Made by a program: the position numbers and the translations under genes
Source: Verrucomicrobiia bacterium
GTDB lineage: Bacteria; Verrucomicrobiota; Verrucomicrobiia; Limisphaerales; UBA11358
Reading direction: 5' to 3'
Length of the DNA: 50,829 nucleotides
Assembly: GCA_031290985.1 (NCBI GenBank)
Contig: JARLJW010000076.1
Coordinates: 1-50,829, forward strand
In this document: positions 17,175 through 26,411 of the stretch, in pieces
How the letters are laid out: each line of letters starts with the position of its first letter
Numbering within the stretch: position 1 is the stretch's first letter
Notes under the pieces: model-generated
What the model saw: only the letters and a program-made list of their open reading frames with translations
The model's database searches: none
Told to the model about the DNA's origin: nothing

Positions 17175-18275
17175 GTGCGTAGCTTGGCGCTCATTTTGTT
17201 TCTGTTCGCGGCGGTTTTGATCACCCCCGCCACGGAGACGAATTATTTCGATCCGATCAAGGAGAATTATCACTGCATCGTCTGCGGCAAGGGGCCGTTG
17301 ACCGGGCAGGTCTGGACCCATGCCCGGGGCATCATTTGTGATGAATGCGAAAAGATCAACGACCGCTGCACCATCTGCGGCCTCCCGGTCAAGGAAGGCG
17401 ACGGCCACATAAAGACCGCCGACGGCCGGTTCATCTGCAAGTTCGACAAGCCGGACGCCATTTTGACGGTGGACCAGGGGACGGAATTGTTCGAGGAGGT
17501 GCGCGCCGCGGTGGTGGATATGTACGGCCCGCAATTCACGCTGAAAAACCCGCAGGTGGCGGTGACGATGTTTGACGTGGATTACTGGTCGGAAAAGGGC
17601 CGGACCAACGGCCTGCATACCTTTGGCTTTGCCCATTCGCGCCCGGCGGATGGCGGCAAATGGACGCATGAGGTGATCATGTTGAGCGGGCGGACAAGGG
17701 ACGAGATGACCGGCGTGGCCGCCCACGAATACACGCATCTGTGGATCAATGAAAACCGCCCGGCCGGCCACAAAATTGATGACGACACGGTGGAGGCGAT
17801 CTGCGAACTGACGGCGTACAAGCTGATGCAGCAAAAGCAGCGGCCGGACATGGTGGGCCGCATCCTCAAAAATCCCTACACGAACGGGAAAATTAAAACG
17901 CTGGTGGCCGTGGAGCGCGAAGGTGGTTCAGATTACGTGCTGAACTGGGTCAAAAACAGCCGGGCGGAAACGTTTGACGACGATGCCAGCCTGGCCCCCA
18001 TTCCCGCCGCGGCGGCGCCGGTGCACATTTCGTCGTTGCCGCCGGTCCTGCCGGCCGGGTTAAAATTCAGCGGGACCATGACCTTCGGCAAGGTGCGGCA
18101 GGCGGTCATCAACGGCGTGGCTTTGGGTGCGGGCGACCAAAAAAACATCAAGTTGCGGGATAAAACGGTGTCCGTCCGCTGCCGGGAAATCCGCGACGAC
18201 GGGGTCGTGGTGGAATTGAACGATTCGGTCACGCCCGCGACCCTGGCGCGGGGCAAGGAGGTATTGATCCCATGA
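17175..18275 (+). CDS. Secreted LIM-like zinc-finger metallopeptidase, DA1 family-like
   Basis: This 366-residue protein starts at GTG 17175. Residues 1-20 form a signal peptide. A LIM-like double zinc finger follows: C34-x2-C37, C55-x2-C58, C65-x2-C68, C88-x2-D91. The peptidase domain (about 100-250) has the HExxH zinc motif AAHEYTHLW (H184, E185, H188) and a downstream VEAICE helix (E207), equivalent to the HExxH...VEEGIC layout of plant DA1 proteins. A C-terminal domain (about 295-366) resembles the GspB/PulC-type beta domain (FSGTMTFGKVRQAVINGVALGAG). The stop overlaps the thiS start by 4 bp, so the two are translationally coupled. Family assignment rests on motif order; the substrate is unknown. 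Confidence 0.75.
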   Translation: MRSLALILFLFAAVLITPATETNYFDPIKENYHCIVCGKGPLTGQVWTHARGIICDECEKINDRCTICGLPVKEGDGHIKTADGRFICKFDKPDAILTVDQGTELFEEVRAAVVDMYGPQFTLKNPQVAVTMFDVDYWSEKGRTNGLHTFGFAHSRPADGGKWTHEVIMLSGRTRDEMTGVAAHEYTHLWINENRPAGHKIDDDTVEAICELTAYKLMQQKQRPDMVGRILKNPYTNGKIKTLVAVEREGGSDYVLNWVKNSRAETFDDDASLAPIPAAAAPVHISSLPPVLPAGLKFSGTMTFGKVRQAVINGVALGAGDQKNIKLRDKTVSVRCREIRDDGVVVELNDSVTPATLARGKEVLIP

Positions 18276-18475
18276 ATGAAGTCATCGCCAACGGCCAACC
18301 GGTCGCGGCCGGCGTGCCCTGTACGATTGAAGCATTCCTGTTGTCGCAAAATCTTCCGCCGCGCAGCGTGGTGGTGGAGCACAATGGGGAGGCGGTCGCG
18401 CCCTCGGAATTTGCGCGGCGCCGGCTGAACGCCGGCGACCGGCTGGAGATCGTCAAAATCGTGGCCGGCGGATGA
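18272..18475 (+). CDS. thiS: Sulfur carrier protein ThiS
   Basis: This 67-residue ubiquitin-fold protein ends in the required Gly-Gly (IVKIVAGG). In the family, the C-terminal Gly is adenylated by ThiF and converted to a thiocarboxylate that donates sulfur to the thiazole of thiamine. The NGQPVAAG start and RRLNAGDRLEIV segment fit the family. It overlaps the preceding LIM/metallopeptidase gene by ATGA. thiH lies one gene upstream, but thiG and thiF are not here. Confidence 0.93.
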   Translation: MNEVIANGQPVAAGVPCTIEAFLLSQNLPPRSVVVEHNGEAVAPSEFARRRLNAGDRLEIVKIVAGG

Positions 18476-18638
18476 GCATTTGATTTTTGCCATTAGCCAA
18501 ACTATGCTTGAGAAATTCAGCGGGTGGACGGAGGCGGGCGGTGAACAACTTTTTTTTGACATTTGCCTTAAATAAGCACAAAAAGAGTTCTTGGTGTGCA
18601 AGCCAGCCCGCACCCGGTCATTACGCAATCTAACAATT

Positions 18639-19199
18639 ATGAGCGATACAGCCCTGTTTGGAAAAGCCGCCGCCTGCTTGAGCGGCATTCCACAGGGTTG
18701 TCAGGTGTTGATTTTGAGCGAGGATTTCACGGCCTACAGCCGCGCCCTGCAAGCCTGCCGGCGGATCATGGATCAGATGGCCCAGCATATGGACTTTGAC
18801 TTTCGCTGCTGGAATTTTTCCGAACTGGCAGATCCGGAATGCGCGCAGGCGGCGACCAAATACGCCGCCGCCGCCGACATCATCATGATTTCCACGCAGG
18901 TTCCCAGCCTGCCGGTCGCCCTCAATGAATGGCTTGATGCGCTGCATCTGGCGCGGTTCCGGCCGGTCGGACTGCTGGCGCTGATCTTGAACAAGCCGGC
19001 CGCCCAGCCGGAAGTGGACAAGCTGCTGTTGCGCCTGGAAAATCTGGGGCTGCATCTGGCGATGGATTTCCTGCCGCTGCTGCCCGCGACGGAGGCAACC
19101 GCCTGGCAGCCGCAATCGCCGGAGCACTGGGAGATGCTGCTGGGGCGGCCCGACCCGGAACCCTCCCGTGACATCGACCACTGGGGTCTTAACGAGTGA
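18639..19199 (+). CDS. Conserved-looking protein of unknown function (alpha/beta fold likely)
   Basis: The protein is 186 residues from the ATG at 18639; upstream in-frame codons to 18591 have no supported start. The pattern of strands and helices (CQVLILSEDFTAY, AAADIIMISTQVPSLPVALNEWLD, VGLLALILNKPA) suggests a Rossmann/flavodoxin-like fold. Several features recall FMN-reductase-like proteins, but no FMN or catalytic motif is clear. It ends in DHWGLNE. There is no signal peptide or membrane helix. A 163-bp gap separates it from thiS, so it is probably its own transcription unit. Confidence 0.6.
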   Translation: MSDTALFGKAAACLSGIPQGCQVLILSEDFTAYSRALQACRRIMDQMAQHMDFDFRCWNFSELADPECAQAATKYAAAADIIMISTQVPSLPVALNEWLDALHLARFRPVGLLALILNKPAAQPEVDKLLLRLENLGLHLAMDFLPLLPATEATAWQPQSPEHWEMLLGRPDPEPSRDIDHWGLNE

Positions 19200-19291
19200 C
19201 CGGCCATTCCCGCCTTCCGCCGCGGATGTTCCATAAAAATTTGTCCGGGTGAATACTTGCCGCCGGACTTCAACTCCGCAAATATCTGTCC

Positions 19292-20605
19292 ATGAAGTTC
19301 CGGTTTGAAACGATTTATCGCGCCGGCCTGCTGACCTTGTTGCTTATCGCGTTCTGGGCGGCCTGGGCGGGTGCGCAGACCAATCAGCCCCCCGCCGTCA
19401 CCAGTACCGTGGCATCGGCGGCCACCAACCCGCCGGCCGCCAACCCGCCCGCCGCCGGGAATGCCGCCAAGGAAAAGGTTGAGGATAAAATCGAAAAGGA
19501 GCTCGAATCACCCGAGTGGATCAAGGATCAGGCCAGGAACTGGCCGTTCTTGCGGTATCATTTTTTAGGCAACGAGCTTTGGAAATACCTGTTCTCCCTG
19601 ATCTACATCTTCCTGGCGTTTTACATCTCCAAGCTGCTCGATTACTTGACGCGGGTCTGGTTGCGCCGGTGGACTGCCAAGACGGAGACCAAGCTGGATG
19701 ACCTGCTGCTGGAGCTGTTGAACGGGCCCGTGAAGGTGGTTTCATTTGTGATCTTGCTGCGGATCGGCCTGGATGTGTTCGCCTGGCCGCCCGTGGTCCA
19801 AAATGTCCTGAGCAAGGGCTTCGCGGTCGTGGTCGCCGTGACGGTGACCTACGCGGTGATCAAGCTGGTGGATCTGCTCATGAATTACTGGCACCTGCGG
19901 GCCAGCGCGGACAGCGACCAGGAATTCCGCGAACAGGTTTTCCCCATCATCCGCAAGGCGTTGAAGGCTTTTGTGGTGGTGGTGGCCGTGCTGGTGACGC
20001 TGGCGAATGTGGGCGTGGACATCACGGCGGCCATCGCCTCGCTGTCCATCGGCGGCCTGGCGGTGGGCCTCGCGGCGCAGGACACGCTGGCCAACCTGTT
20101 CGGCGCGGTGGCCATCTTCCTGGACCGGCCCTTCCGGATCGGCGACCGCATCAAGGTCGAGACCGTGGACGGCATGGTGGAATCCATCGGGCTGCGCAGC
20201 ACGCGCATCCGGAACCTGGACGGTCATCACGTCACCGTGCCGAATAAATTGATGGGCAACGCCATCATCACCAACGTGACCCGCCGGCCGAACATCAAGA
20301 CCGAGATGAACCTCGGCCTGACCTATGACACGCCGGTGGCCAAGGTGAAGCGCGCCACGGTCATCCTCGAGGAGATTTTTCGGGCCAACCCGAAGACGGC
20401 GGAACTGCTCATCACGTTCAACAAATTCGGGGATTCGGCGCTCAACATCCTGGTCGTCCACGTCTGGAACGGCACGGACGGGAACACGCATTTTGCGGAG
20501 ATGCAGGAGGCGAACCTGAAGATCAAGGAGCGGTTTGAGGCGGAGAAGATCGAGTTTGCGTTCCCGACGCAGACGATTTTTATCAAACCGGATGGAGCGA
20601 AATGA
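19292..20605 (+). CDS. mscS: Small-conductance mechanosensitive channel, MscS family
   Basis: This 437-residue protein has a signal peptide or first helix (about 8-30), then an Ala/Pro/Asn-rich periplasmic linker (about 30-65). Three membrane helices of the MscS core follow (about 98-115, 145-165 and 170-235). The pore-lining TM3 carries the Gly/Ala-rich GVDITAAIASLSIGGLAVGL, then AAQDTLANLFGAVAIFLDRPFRIGDRI of the beta domain. The cytoplasmic vestibule domain fills the rest. In the family it opens under membrane tension to release solutes during hypo-osmotic shock. Confidence 0.95.
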   Translation: MKFRFETIYRAGLLTLLLIAFWAAWAGAQTNQPPAVTSTVASAATNPPAANPPAAGNAAKEKVEDKIEKELESPEWIKDQARNWPFLRYHFLGNELWKYLFSLIYIFLAFYISKLLDYLTRVWLRRWTAKTETKLDDLLLELLNGPVKVVSFVILLRIGLDVFAWPPVVQNVLSKGFAVVVAVTVTYAVIKLVDLLMNYWHLRASADSDQEFREQVFPIIRKALKAFVVVVAVLVTLANVGVDITAAIASLSIGGLAVGLAAQDTLANLFGAVAIFLDRPFRIGDRIKVETVDGMVESIGLRSTRIRNLDGHHVTVPNKLMGNAIITNVTRRPNIKTEMNLGLTYDTPVAKVKRATVILEEIFRANPKTAELLITFNKFGDSALNILVVHVWNGTDGNTHFAEMQEANLKIKERFEAEKIEFAFPTQTIFIKPDGAK

Positions 20606-20641
20606 TTTGTCAGCGCCGGCCGGTGAAGATTTAATTTGGTG

Positions 20642-21034
20642 ATGGACCTGATCACCAGCCTGCTGTGGCATCACGACAAATTTCTAGGCATCACCTGGAA
20701 CACTTGGAAAGTCGTCGGCTTCATCGGCAATGCGGTTTTTTTCTCGCGTTTTTTCGTGCAGTGGTATGCCACGGAAAAACGGAAGCAGGTCGTGGTGCCG
20801 CAGGCGTTCTGGTGGTTGAGCCTGACCGGCTCCCTGATCCTGCTGGCGTATGGCCTGTTTTACCTGCATGACTCGGTGTTCATCCTGGCCTATGCCTTCA
20901 CCTGGATTCCTTATATCCGCAGCTTGGTGATCCACCGGCGGCACAAGGCGGCGCACACCATTTGCACGGGCTGTGGCATAAAAATTCCGCCGCAGTCGAA
21001 CTATTGTCCGAACTGCGGCGTGAAGGTGGGTTGA
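20642..21034 (+). CDS. LAB_N-domain membrane protein with C-terminal zinc ribbon
   Basis: This 130-residue protein starts at ATG 20642; TTG 20636 and GTG 20639 are also in frame. Residues 15-100 match the lipid-A-biosynthesis N-terminal (LAB_N) domain: three membrane helices with FFSRFFVQWYATEKRKQVVVPQAFWWLSL and a final AYAFTWIPYIRSL. That domain is found alone or at the N-terminus of lipid carrier glycosyltransferase proteins. Here it is followed by a C4 zinc ribbon, CTGCGIKIPPQSNYCPNCG. The fusion is unusual. It is near a possible envelope context (MscS) but has no glycosyltransferase next to it. Confidence 0.75.
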   Translation: MDLITSLLWHHDKFLGITWNTWKVVGFIGNAVFFSRFFVQWYATEKRKQVVVPQAFWWLSLTGSLILLAYGLFYLHDSVFILAYAFTWIPYIRSLVIHRRHKAAHTICTGCGIKIPPQSNYCPNCGVKVG

Positions 21035-21039
21035 AGCGG

Positions 21040-21366
21040 TTACTTCTTCGGGATGGCACCGGCCGGCGAACCGGCGGGGATGCCGGGCACGGGTGCAATG
21101 CCATACTTCTTCAGCACGGAGGCCGCAAAATCCGGATGCTTCTCGCCATAGGCGACCAACTTGTTTACAAAAGCATTCATATTCCCCTGAACCTGCTGCA
21201 AGTTGTGTTCCGCCTGCTCGGCCTGGGCAATGTCTTTGCCGGCCATGCTCGTCTGGCGATACAGGGTGACCATCATCGTGCCGCTGATGACAATCAGGGC
21301 GATGAGCAGCGAGAACACCTGGTTCTTCAGCGCGTTGATCTCTTCGTTGCTGTTTTCGGGGATCAT
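21040..21366 (-). CDS. Small single-helix membrane protein of unknown function
   Basis: The protein is 108 residues from the ATG at 21366; in-frame codons upstream to 21465 overlap the neighbour and give low-quality sequence. It has one membrane helix (about 14-32, VFSLLIALIVISGTMMVTLY) followed by an amphipathic helical segment with many Gln/Ala (about 40-70), and a Gly/Ala/Pro tail. It follows the similarly built gene at 21371-21646 with a 4-bp gap, so the two are probably cotranscribed. No family recognised. Confidence 0.6.
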   Translation of the reverse strand: MIPENSNEEINALKNQVFSLLIALIVISGTMMVTLYRQTSMAGKDIAQAEQAEHNLQQVQGNMNAFVNKLVAYGEKHPDFAASVLKKYGIAPVPGIPAGSPAGAIPKK

Positions 21367-21370
21367 AAAA

Positions 21371-21646
21371 TTATTTGGCGGCAGGTTGTGCGGGTGTCTG
21401 GGCTGACTGAATGATCTGCTGGAGCTCCAGGCTCTTGGCCGTGGAGTTGTAGGCGACCACATCATTCAAAATTGCCTGCAGCTTCAGGGAGGCAAACTGG
21501 ATGCCCTGCGCTTCCACCTGCACCCGGGCCTGCAACTGACGCGCGTTGTGCGAGCGCCAGATAAAGAAACAGGCGAACACCACGGTGAGGATCACCAGCA
21601 CCGTCAGCACAAAATTCAACAGGGTTGTCGTCGTGTCATTCTTCAT
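21371..21646 (-). CDS. Small single-helix membrane protein of unknown function
   Basis: The protein is 91 residues from the ATG at 21646 (MKNDTTTTLLNFV). One membrane helix (about 9-30) is followed by a helical Gln-rich segment and a Pro/Ala/Gln tail. Its architecture parallels the next gene downstream (21040-21366), suggesting a paired membrane complex. It is divergent from the beta-CASP hydrolase gene; the 98-bp gap must carry both promoters. Confidence 0.6.
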   Translation of the reverse strand: MKNDTTTTLLNFVLTVLVILTVVFACFFIWRSHNARQLQARVQVEAQGIQFASLKLQAILNDVVAYNSTAKSLELQQIIQSAQTPAQPAAK

Positions 21647-21744
21647 AATCGGTCTGGTGACTCTAGCCAATCAGGCGGGAAAGTCCACTTTGTTTTTCTA
21701 AAAAATCGGTGTGCTTCCAGCCGCTTCCATGGTAAATCTCTGCC

Positions 21745-23139
21745 ATGAAAATCCGCTTCCTCGGCGCAGCGCGCACCACCACGGGCTCGATGTACCTGCT
21801 GGAAATCAACGGTAAAAACCTGCTGCTCGAATGCGGTCTGTTCCAAGGCCACCGCGAGGAGACCACCCGGCGCAACACCACTTTCCCCTTCGACCCGCGC
21901 ACCATCGACGCCGTCGTCCTGAGCCACGCCCACATCGACCATGCGGGCAACCTGCCCAACCTGGCCAGCAAGGGCTTTGACGGGCCGATCCATTGCACCG
22001 AGGCCACGCGCGATTTATGCAGCATCATGCTGATCGATTCCGCGCACATCCAGGAACAGGACGCCATCTTCGTCTCCAAATGGCGCGCCAAAAAACATCT
22101 GCCGCCCGTCCAACCGCTCTACCGGGTGCCCGATGCCGAAAAGGCCGTGAAGCAACTGGTCCCGCACGGCTACGAAAAGACGTTTTCCCCCGTGGACGGC
22201 GTGAGTGTCACCTTCCGCGAGGCCGGCCATATCCTCGGTTCCGCCCAGGTCATCCTGGACATCCAGGAAAAGGGCCGCAAATACCGCTGGCTCTTCAGCG
22301 GCGATGTTGGCCGCGGTAACGACGAACTCCTGCGCGACCCGGTGCCCGTCGAGAACGTCGACTATCTCCAGATCGAATCCACCTACGGCAACCGCGAGCA
22401 CGCCGTGCGCATCGATGCCGATGCCATGGTGGCCAAGCTGGTCGGCGAAACCATCGCCCAGCGCGGCAAGGTCATCATCCCCGCCTTTTCCGTCGGGCGC
22501 ACCCAGCAGATTGTTTATGTGCTGCACGAGCTGATCTGCGCGGGCAAGCTGTCCCGCCTGCCCATCTTCGTGGACAGCCCGTTGAGCGTGAAGGCGAGCG
22601 ACATCTACAACAAACATCTCGCCGACCTCAAGCCCGACCTCGCCGCCACGCTTTGCAACCATGAGAGCCCGTTCTACATGAACAACCTCACGTACACCGC
22701 CAGCGCCGAGGAATCCAAGGCGTTGAACAACCGGGCGGAGCCGATGATCATCATCAGCGCGTCCGGCATGTGCGAAGCCGGGCGCATCCGCCATCACCTG
22801 AAAAACAACATCGCCGACAAGAAAAACCTCCTGTTATTCATCGGCTACTGCGCCGAAGGGACGCTCGGCAACCTCATCACCGCCGGCAGGCCACGCGTGA
22901 ACATTTTCGGCGAGCCGTGCGACGTCCGCGCCAAAGTGGTCTCCCTTGACACCTATTCCGGCCATGCGGATAAAAACGAATTGAAGAGCTACGTTCAAAA
23001 GCTGACCGGCAACATCAAGCGGATCTTCTGCATCCACGGCGAGGAACCGCAATGCCTGGCCCACGCCGAAACTTTGCGCGCGCTGAAGCCGGGCGCCCAG
23101 GTCAGCGTGCCGGAATACCTGCAGGCGGTGGAGATTTAG
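21745..23139 (+). CDS. Beta-CASP metallo-beta-lactamase RNA/DNA-processing-type hydrolase
   Basis: This 464-residue protein has the MBL core with the di-zinc motif LSHAHIDHAGNLP (about 54-66) and the later GHILGSAQ and SGDVGRG motifs. The beta-CASP insert follows with IPAFSVGRTQQIVYVLHEL and SASGMCEAGRIRHHL, and the C-terminal RMMBL-like YSGHADKNEL. This is the CPSF73/RNase-J-related family; single-domain bacterial members of this length act as exo/endoribonucleases. No KH domain is present. Confidence 0.93.
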   Translation: MKIRFLGAARTTTGSMYLLEINGKNLLLECGLFQGHREETTRRNTTFPFDPRTIDAVVLSHAHIDHAGNLPNLASKGFDGPIHCTEATRDLCSIMLIDSAHIQEQDAIFVSKWRAKKHLPPVQPLYRVPDAEKAVKQLVPHGYEKTFSPVDGVSVTFREAGHILGSAQVILDIQEKGRKYRWLFSGDVGRGNDELLRDPVPVENVDYLQIESTYGNREHAVRIDADAMVAKLVGETIAQRGKVIIPAFSVGRTQQIVYVLHELICAGKLSRLPIFVDSPLSVKASDIYNKHLADLKPDLAATLCNHESPFYMNNLTYTASAEESKALNNRAEPMIIISASGMCEAGRIRHHLKNNIADKKNLLLFIGYCAEGTLGNLITAGRPRVNIFGEPCDVRAKVVSLDTYSGHADKNELKSYVQKLTGNIKRIFCIHGEEPQCLAHAETLRALKPGAQVSVPEYLQAVEI

Positions 23140-23170
23140 GCGCAAGTTTTTTGCAACCTGACCGGCCCAA

Positions 23171-23749
23171 TCATTTGCCGGTGGCACCCAAAGATTTGAA
23201 CCGGGCGGGAACGCCAACGGCCACAACGTTGTCAGGCAGATCGGTGACCACAACGGCCCCAGCGCCAATGTTGACCTGGCTGCCAATTTTTGCGGGGCCA
23301 AGGATACAGGCATTGATGCCCAGTTGGACGTTGTCGCCCACCACCAATTCTCCACGTTTTATGGGGCGCCGGATGCCAATGCTGTTGCCGCCATTGAGCA
23401 GGCAATTCTTGCCGATGATGGCGCTGCCATGAACGACCACGCCCAGCACCGGATGCATCACCCGGAGGCCACGTCCGATTTCTGCCGCGTAACTGATATC
23501 ATGCGGGCAACCCAAGATGCGAAAAACAAGAAACCCCGGCCAAAACAGAACGCGTAAAGCCCGCCAAGAACTGCCGGCAAGCAAATAACCCAGCCGGTTC
23601 AGGCGATAGGAAAGCAGCACGCCCGCGGCAGGCTCAAAAAAAATGATCAGCCAGACCAGTTTTCGACCTTCAGTCAGCAATGACAATTCATGAAAGAGAA
23701 AGCGCAACTGATCGCCGGGGGAAGCTGGTCGATCTGACATGGTCGTCAT
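23171..23749 (-). CDS. Left-handed beta-helix acyltransferase, serine acetyltransferase-like
   Basis: The protein is 192 residues from the ATG at 23749; ATG 23740 is also possible. A hydrophobic N-terminal helical part (about 15-75) is followed by hexapeptide repeats forming a left-handed beta-helix (about 85-185): EIGRGLRVMHPVLGVVVHGSAIIGKNC, VVGDNVQLGINACILGPAKIG, VNIGAGAVVVTDLPDNVVAVGVPA. The layout is like CysE/colanic-acid-type acetyltransferases; the catalytic His probably lies in RVMHPVLGVVVHG. The hydrophobic N-terminus suggests a surface-polysaccharide role more than cysteine synthesis. No polysaccharide cluster is adjacent. Confidence 0.75.
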   Translation of the reverse strand: MTTMSDRPASPGDQLRFLFHELSLLTEGRKLVWLIIFFEPAAGVLLSYRLNRLGYLLAGSSWRALRVLFWPGFLVFRILGCPHDISYAAEIGRGLRVMHPVLGVVVHGSAIIGKNCLLNGGNSIGIRRPIKRGELVVGDNVQLGINACILGPAKIGSQVNIGAGAVVVTDLPDNVVAVGVPARFKSLGATGK

Positions 23750-23788
23750 TTTGCAAATAACCAGTGGCAAAGCGAGGTGAATACCGCC

Positions 23789-24274
23789 TCAATCCCGGAA
23801 ATTCCCAAACCCCACCGCCACGGGAAAATCATGGGTGCGCACGGCGGCGATGACGGCCTGCAAATCATCGCGGCTCTTGCCGGTCACGCGCACCTCATCG
23901 CCCTGGATCTGCGTGGTGACCTTGAACTTGCTGTCGCGGATGAAGCCGGTGATCTGCTTGGCGACGGCCGCCTCGATGCCATTCTTGAGCTTGATGCTCT
24001 GGCGGGCGTGGCCCAGCGGCGAGATGTCCGGATCGCATTGCTCGATGCTTTTCATGCTGATGCCGCGCTTGGCGAGCTTGCCGATGACGATTTCATTGAG
24101 GGTGTTTACCTTGTACGCGTCCTCGGCGGACAGCTTGATCTCCGTCTTTTCCAAAACGATCTCGGCCTTGCTCCCCTTGAAGTCAAAGCGGTTGGCGAGC
24201 TCCTTTTTGGCCTGGTTGACGGCGTTCTCAACTTCCATGGAGTTGACCTGCGAAACAATGTCGAATGAAGGCAT
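23789..24274 (-). CDS. yajQ: YajQ family nucleotide-binding protein
   Basis: The protein is 161 residues from the ATG at 24274, which gives the family's canonical start MPSFDIVSQVNSMEVENAVNQ. Codons further upstream to 24343 are not family sequence. Conserved features include the ELANRFDFKGSKAEI strand, and a Lys-rich C-terminal half ending TGKSRDDLQAVIAAVR. Family members bind cyclic di-GMP and, in some species, partner a LysR-type regulator; others are linked to phage development. It is divergent from the structured RNA/carB unit. Confidence 0.95.
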   Translation of the reverse strand: MPSFDIVSQVNSMEVENAVNQAKKELANRFDFKGSKAEIVLEKTEIKLSAEDAYKVNTLNEIVIGKLAKRGISMKSIEQCDPDISPLGHARQSIKLKNGIEAAVAKQITGFIRDSKFKVTTQIQGDEVRVTGKSRDDLQAVIAAVRTHDFPVAVGFGNFRD

Positions 24275-24344
24275 GGCGGGAGGATAGCGATTTCCGGCGC
24301 CAAGGAAAAGTTGAAAGCCGGGCGGCGGCGGAACCCGGTGCAAC

Positions 24345-24373
24345 TTGACAATTATCTCAATTTCCAGCGGATG
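24345..24373 (+). promoter_or_regulatory. Candidate promoter for the structured RNA upstream of carB
   Basis: A perfect -35 hexamer TTGACA lies at 24345-24350. A 17-bp spacer leads to a weak -10 position at 24368-24373 (CGGATG), which puts the transcription start near 24380. That is exactly where the first helix of the candidate RNA begins. The weak -10 lowers confidence. Confidence 0.45.
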
Positions 24374-24379
24374 CTCCTT

Positions 24380-24530
24380 GGAAGCCGGGCCGGGTGACGG
24401 CCTGTTTTCACGGCCTCCTTGGTTGGCATGGGTTTAGGAGAGCTGAAGCGTGAGTTCCGATCAAGGATGATTCCCCAAAGCGGCTTCCCATGCGGCGCTG
24501 CCCGGGGTTTCCATTTTCCCCGGGCTTTTT
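24380..24530 (+). ncRNA. Candidate structured RNA of about 150 nt ending in an intrinsic terminator
   Basis: The segment folds on paper into a branched structure. An outer 8-bp helix pairs 24380-24387 (GGAAGCCG) with 24481-24488 (CGGCTTCC). A 10-bp helix with two G-U pairs joins 24417-24426 (CCTTGGTTGG) and 24457-24466 (CCGATCAAGG), with a 30-nt loop. A short hairpin lies near 24390-24413. A terminator follows at once. It matches no class I can recognise (not tmRNA, SRP RNA, RNase P or TPP). It may be a free small RNA or a leader/attenuator for carB, whose ATG is 135 bp further on. Confidence 0.5.
24500..24530 (+). terminator. Rho-independent terminator upstream of carB
   Basis: A perfect 8-bp stem GCCCGGGG/CCCCGGGC (24500-24507 with 24518-24525), a 10-nt loop and a TTTTT run followed by GCTTT. 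It reads on the plus strand, yet no coding gene lies immediately upstream on that strand. So it must end a non-coding transcript or regulate read-through into carB. Confidence 0.8.
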
Positions 24531-24665
24531 GCTTTCACTCCCCCCGCAATTCGTGTTTCATCTTGTCCGTTTTGAACAATGCCCGCCGGTCATTCCGGAT
24601 GAACCGGCCTTGGCGACCGATCGCGGGTGATTTTCATTTTTAATTTTGCATTTTTAATTTTACCA

Positions 24666-26171
<1,506 letters not shown>

Positions 26172-26175
26172 AAAA

Positions 26176-26202
26176 CTTGAGGTCACAATTTTTGACTTCA
26201 AG
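26176..26202. repeat. 27-bp palindromic site P1 (imperfect)
   Basis: The left arm CTTGAGGTCACAA and right arm TTTTGACTTCAAG match at 11 of 13 positions around a central T at 26189. It begins 5 bp after the carB stop codon. Read from 26177 it gives LRSQFLTS, a typical ORF6N linker motif, but in a frame unconnected to any gene. Its centre is exactly 40 bp from that of P2. Confidence 0.8.
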
Positions 26203-26215
26203 ATTTTAGCTGCTG

Positions 26216-26242
26216 TTTAAGGTCGCAAATCGCGACCTTAAA
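26216..26242. repeat. 27-bp palindromic site P2 (one mismatch)
   Basis: The left arm TTTAAGGTCGCAA and right arm TCGCGACCTTAAA are inverted at 12 of 13 positions around a central A at 26229. Read from 26217 it encodes [10 protein letters not shown]1 and P2 are separated by 13 nt, the same spacing as P5 and P6. Confidence 0.85.
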
Positions 26243-26255
26243 ACTTGGTATCATT

Positions 26256-26327
26256 TGGAGCGCCGGGCACCGCCCCGGCTCGAAGTTATTGCGGTATAAA
26301 CAGGCCGAGACGGTGCTCGGCGCTCCG
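26256..26327. repeat. Long GC-rich inverted repeat between P2 and P3
   Basis: The left arm GGAGCGCCGGGCACCG (26256-26271) and right arm CGGTGCTCGGCGCTCC (26312-26327) are complementary at 15 of 16 positions. The 40-nt loop is AT-richer. It has REP/MITE-like architecture and lies between palindromes P2 and P3 in front of the ORF6N gene. It lacks a T-run. It could be a transposed repeat or a structured 5' leader. Confidence 0.85.
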
Positions 26328-26344
26328 CAAGAATGGCAAAGCTG

Positions 26345-26371
26345 TTCAAGGTCACAAATTGTGACCTTGAA
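26345..26371. repeat. 27-bp perfect palindromic site P3
   Basis: The left arm TTCAAGGTCACAA is perfectly inverted to the right arm around a single central A at 26358; the symmetry stops exactly at the 13th base on both sides. Read from 26346 it encodes SRSQIVTLK, in frame with but upstream of the ORF6N start. It lies 40 bp before that start, so it is a good candidate operator. Confidence 0.9.
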
Positions 26372-26411
26372 GGCGGTAGCAAGAAGCGACTATCTCTCGG
26401 AAAGCCAAAAA

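Noticed and set aside
24380..24530. SRP RNA, tmRNA or RNase P RNA
   Set aside because: None of their conserved core sequences is present; it was left as an unidentified structured RNA.
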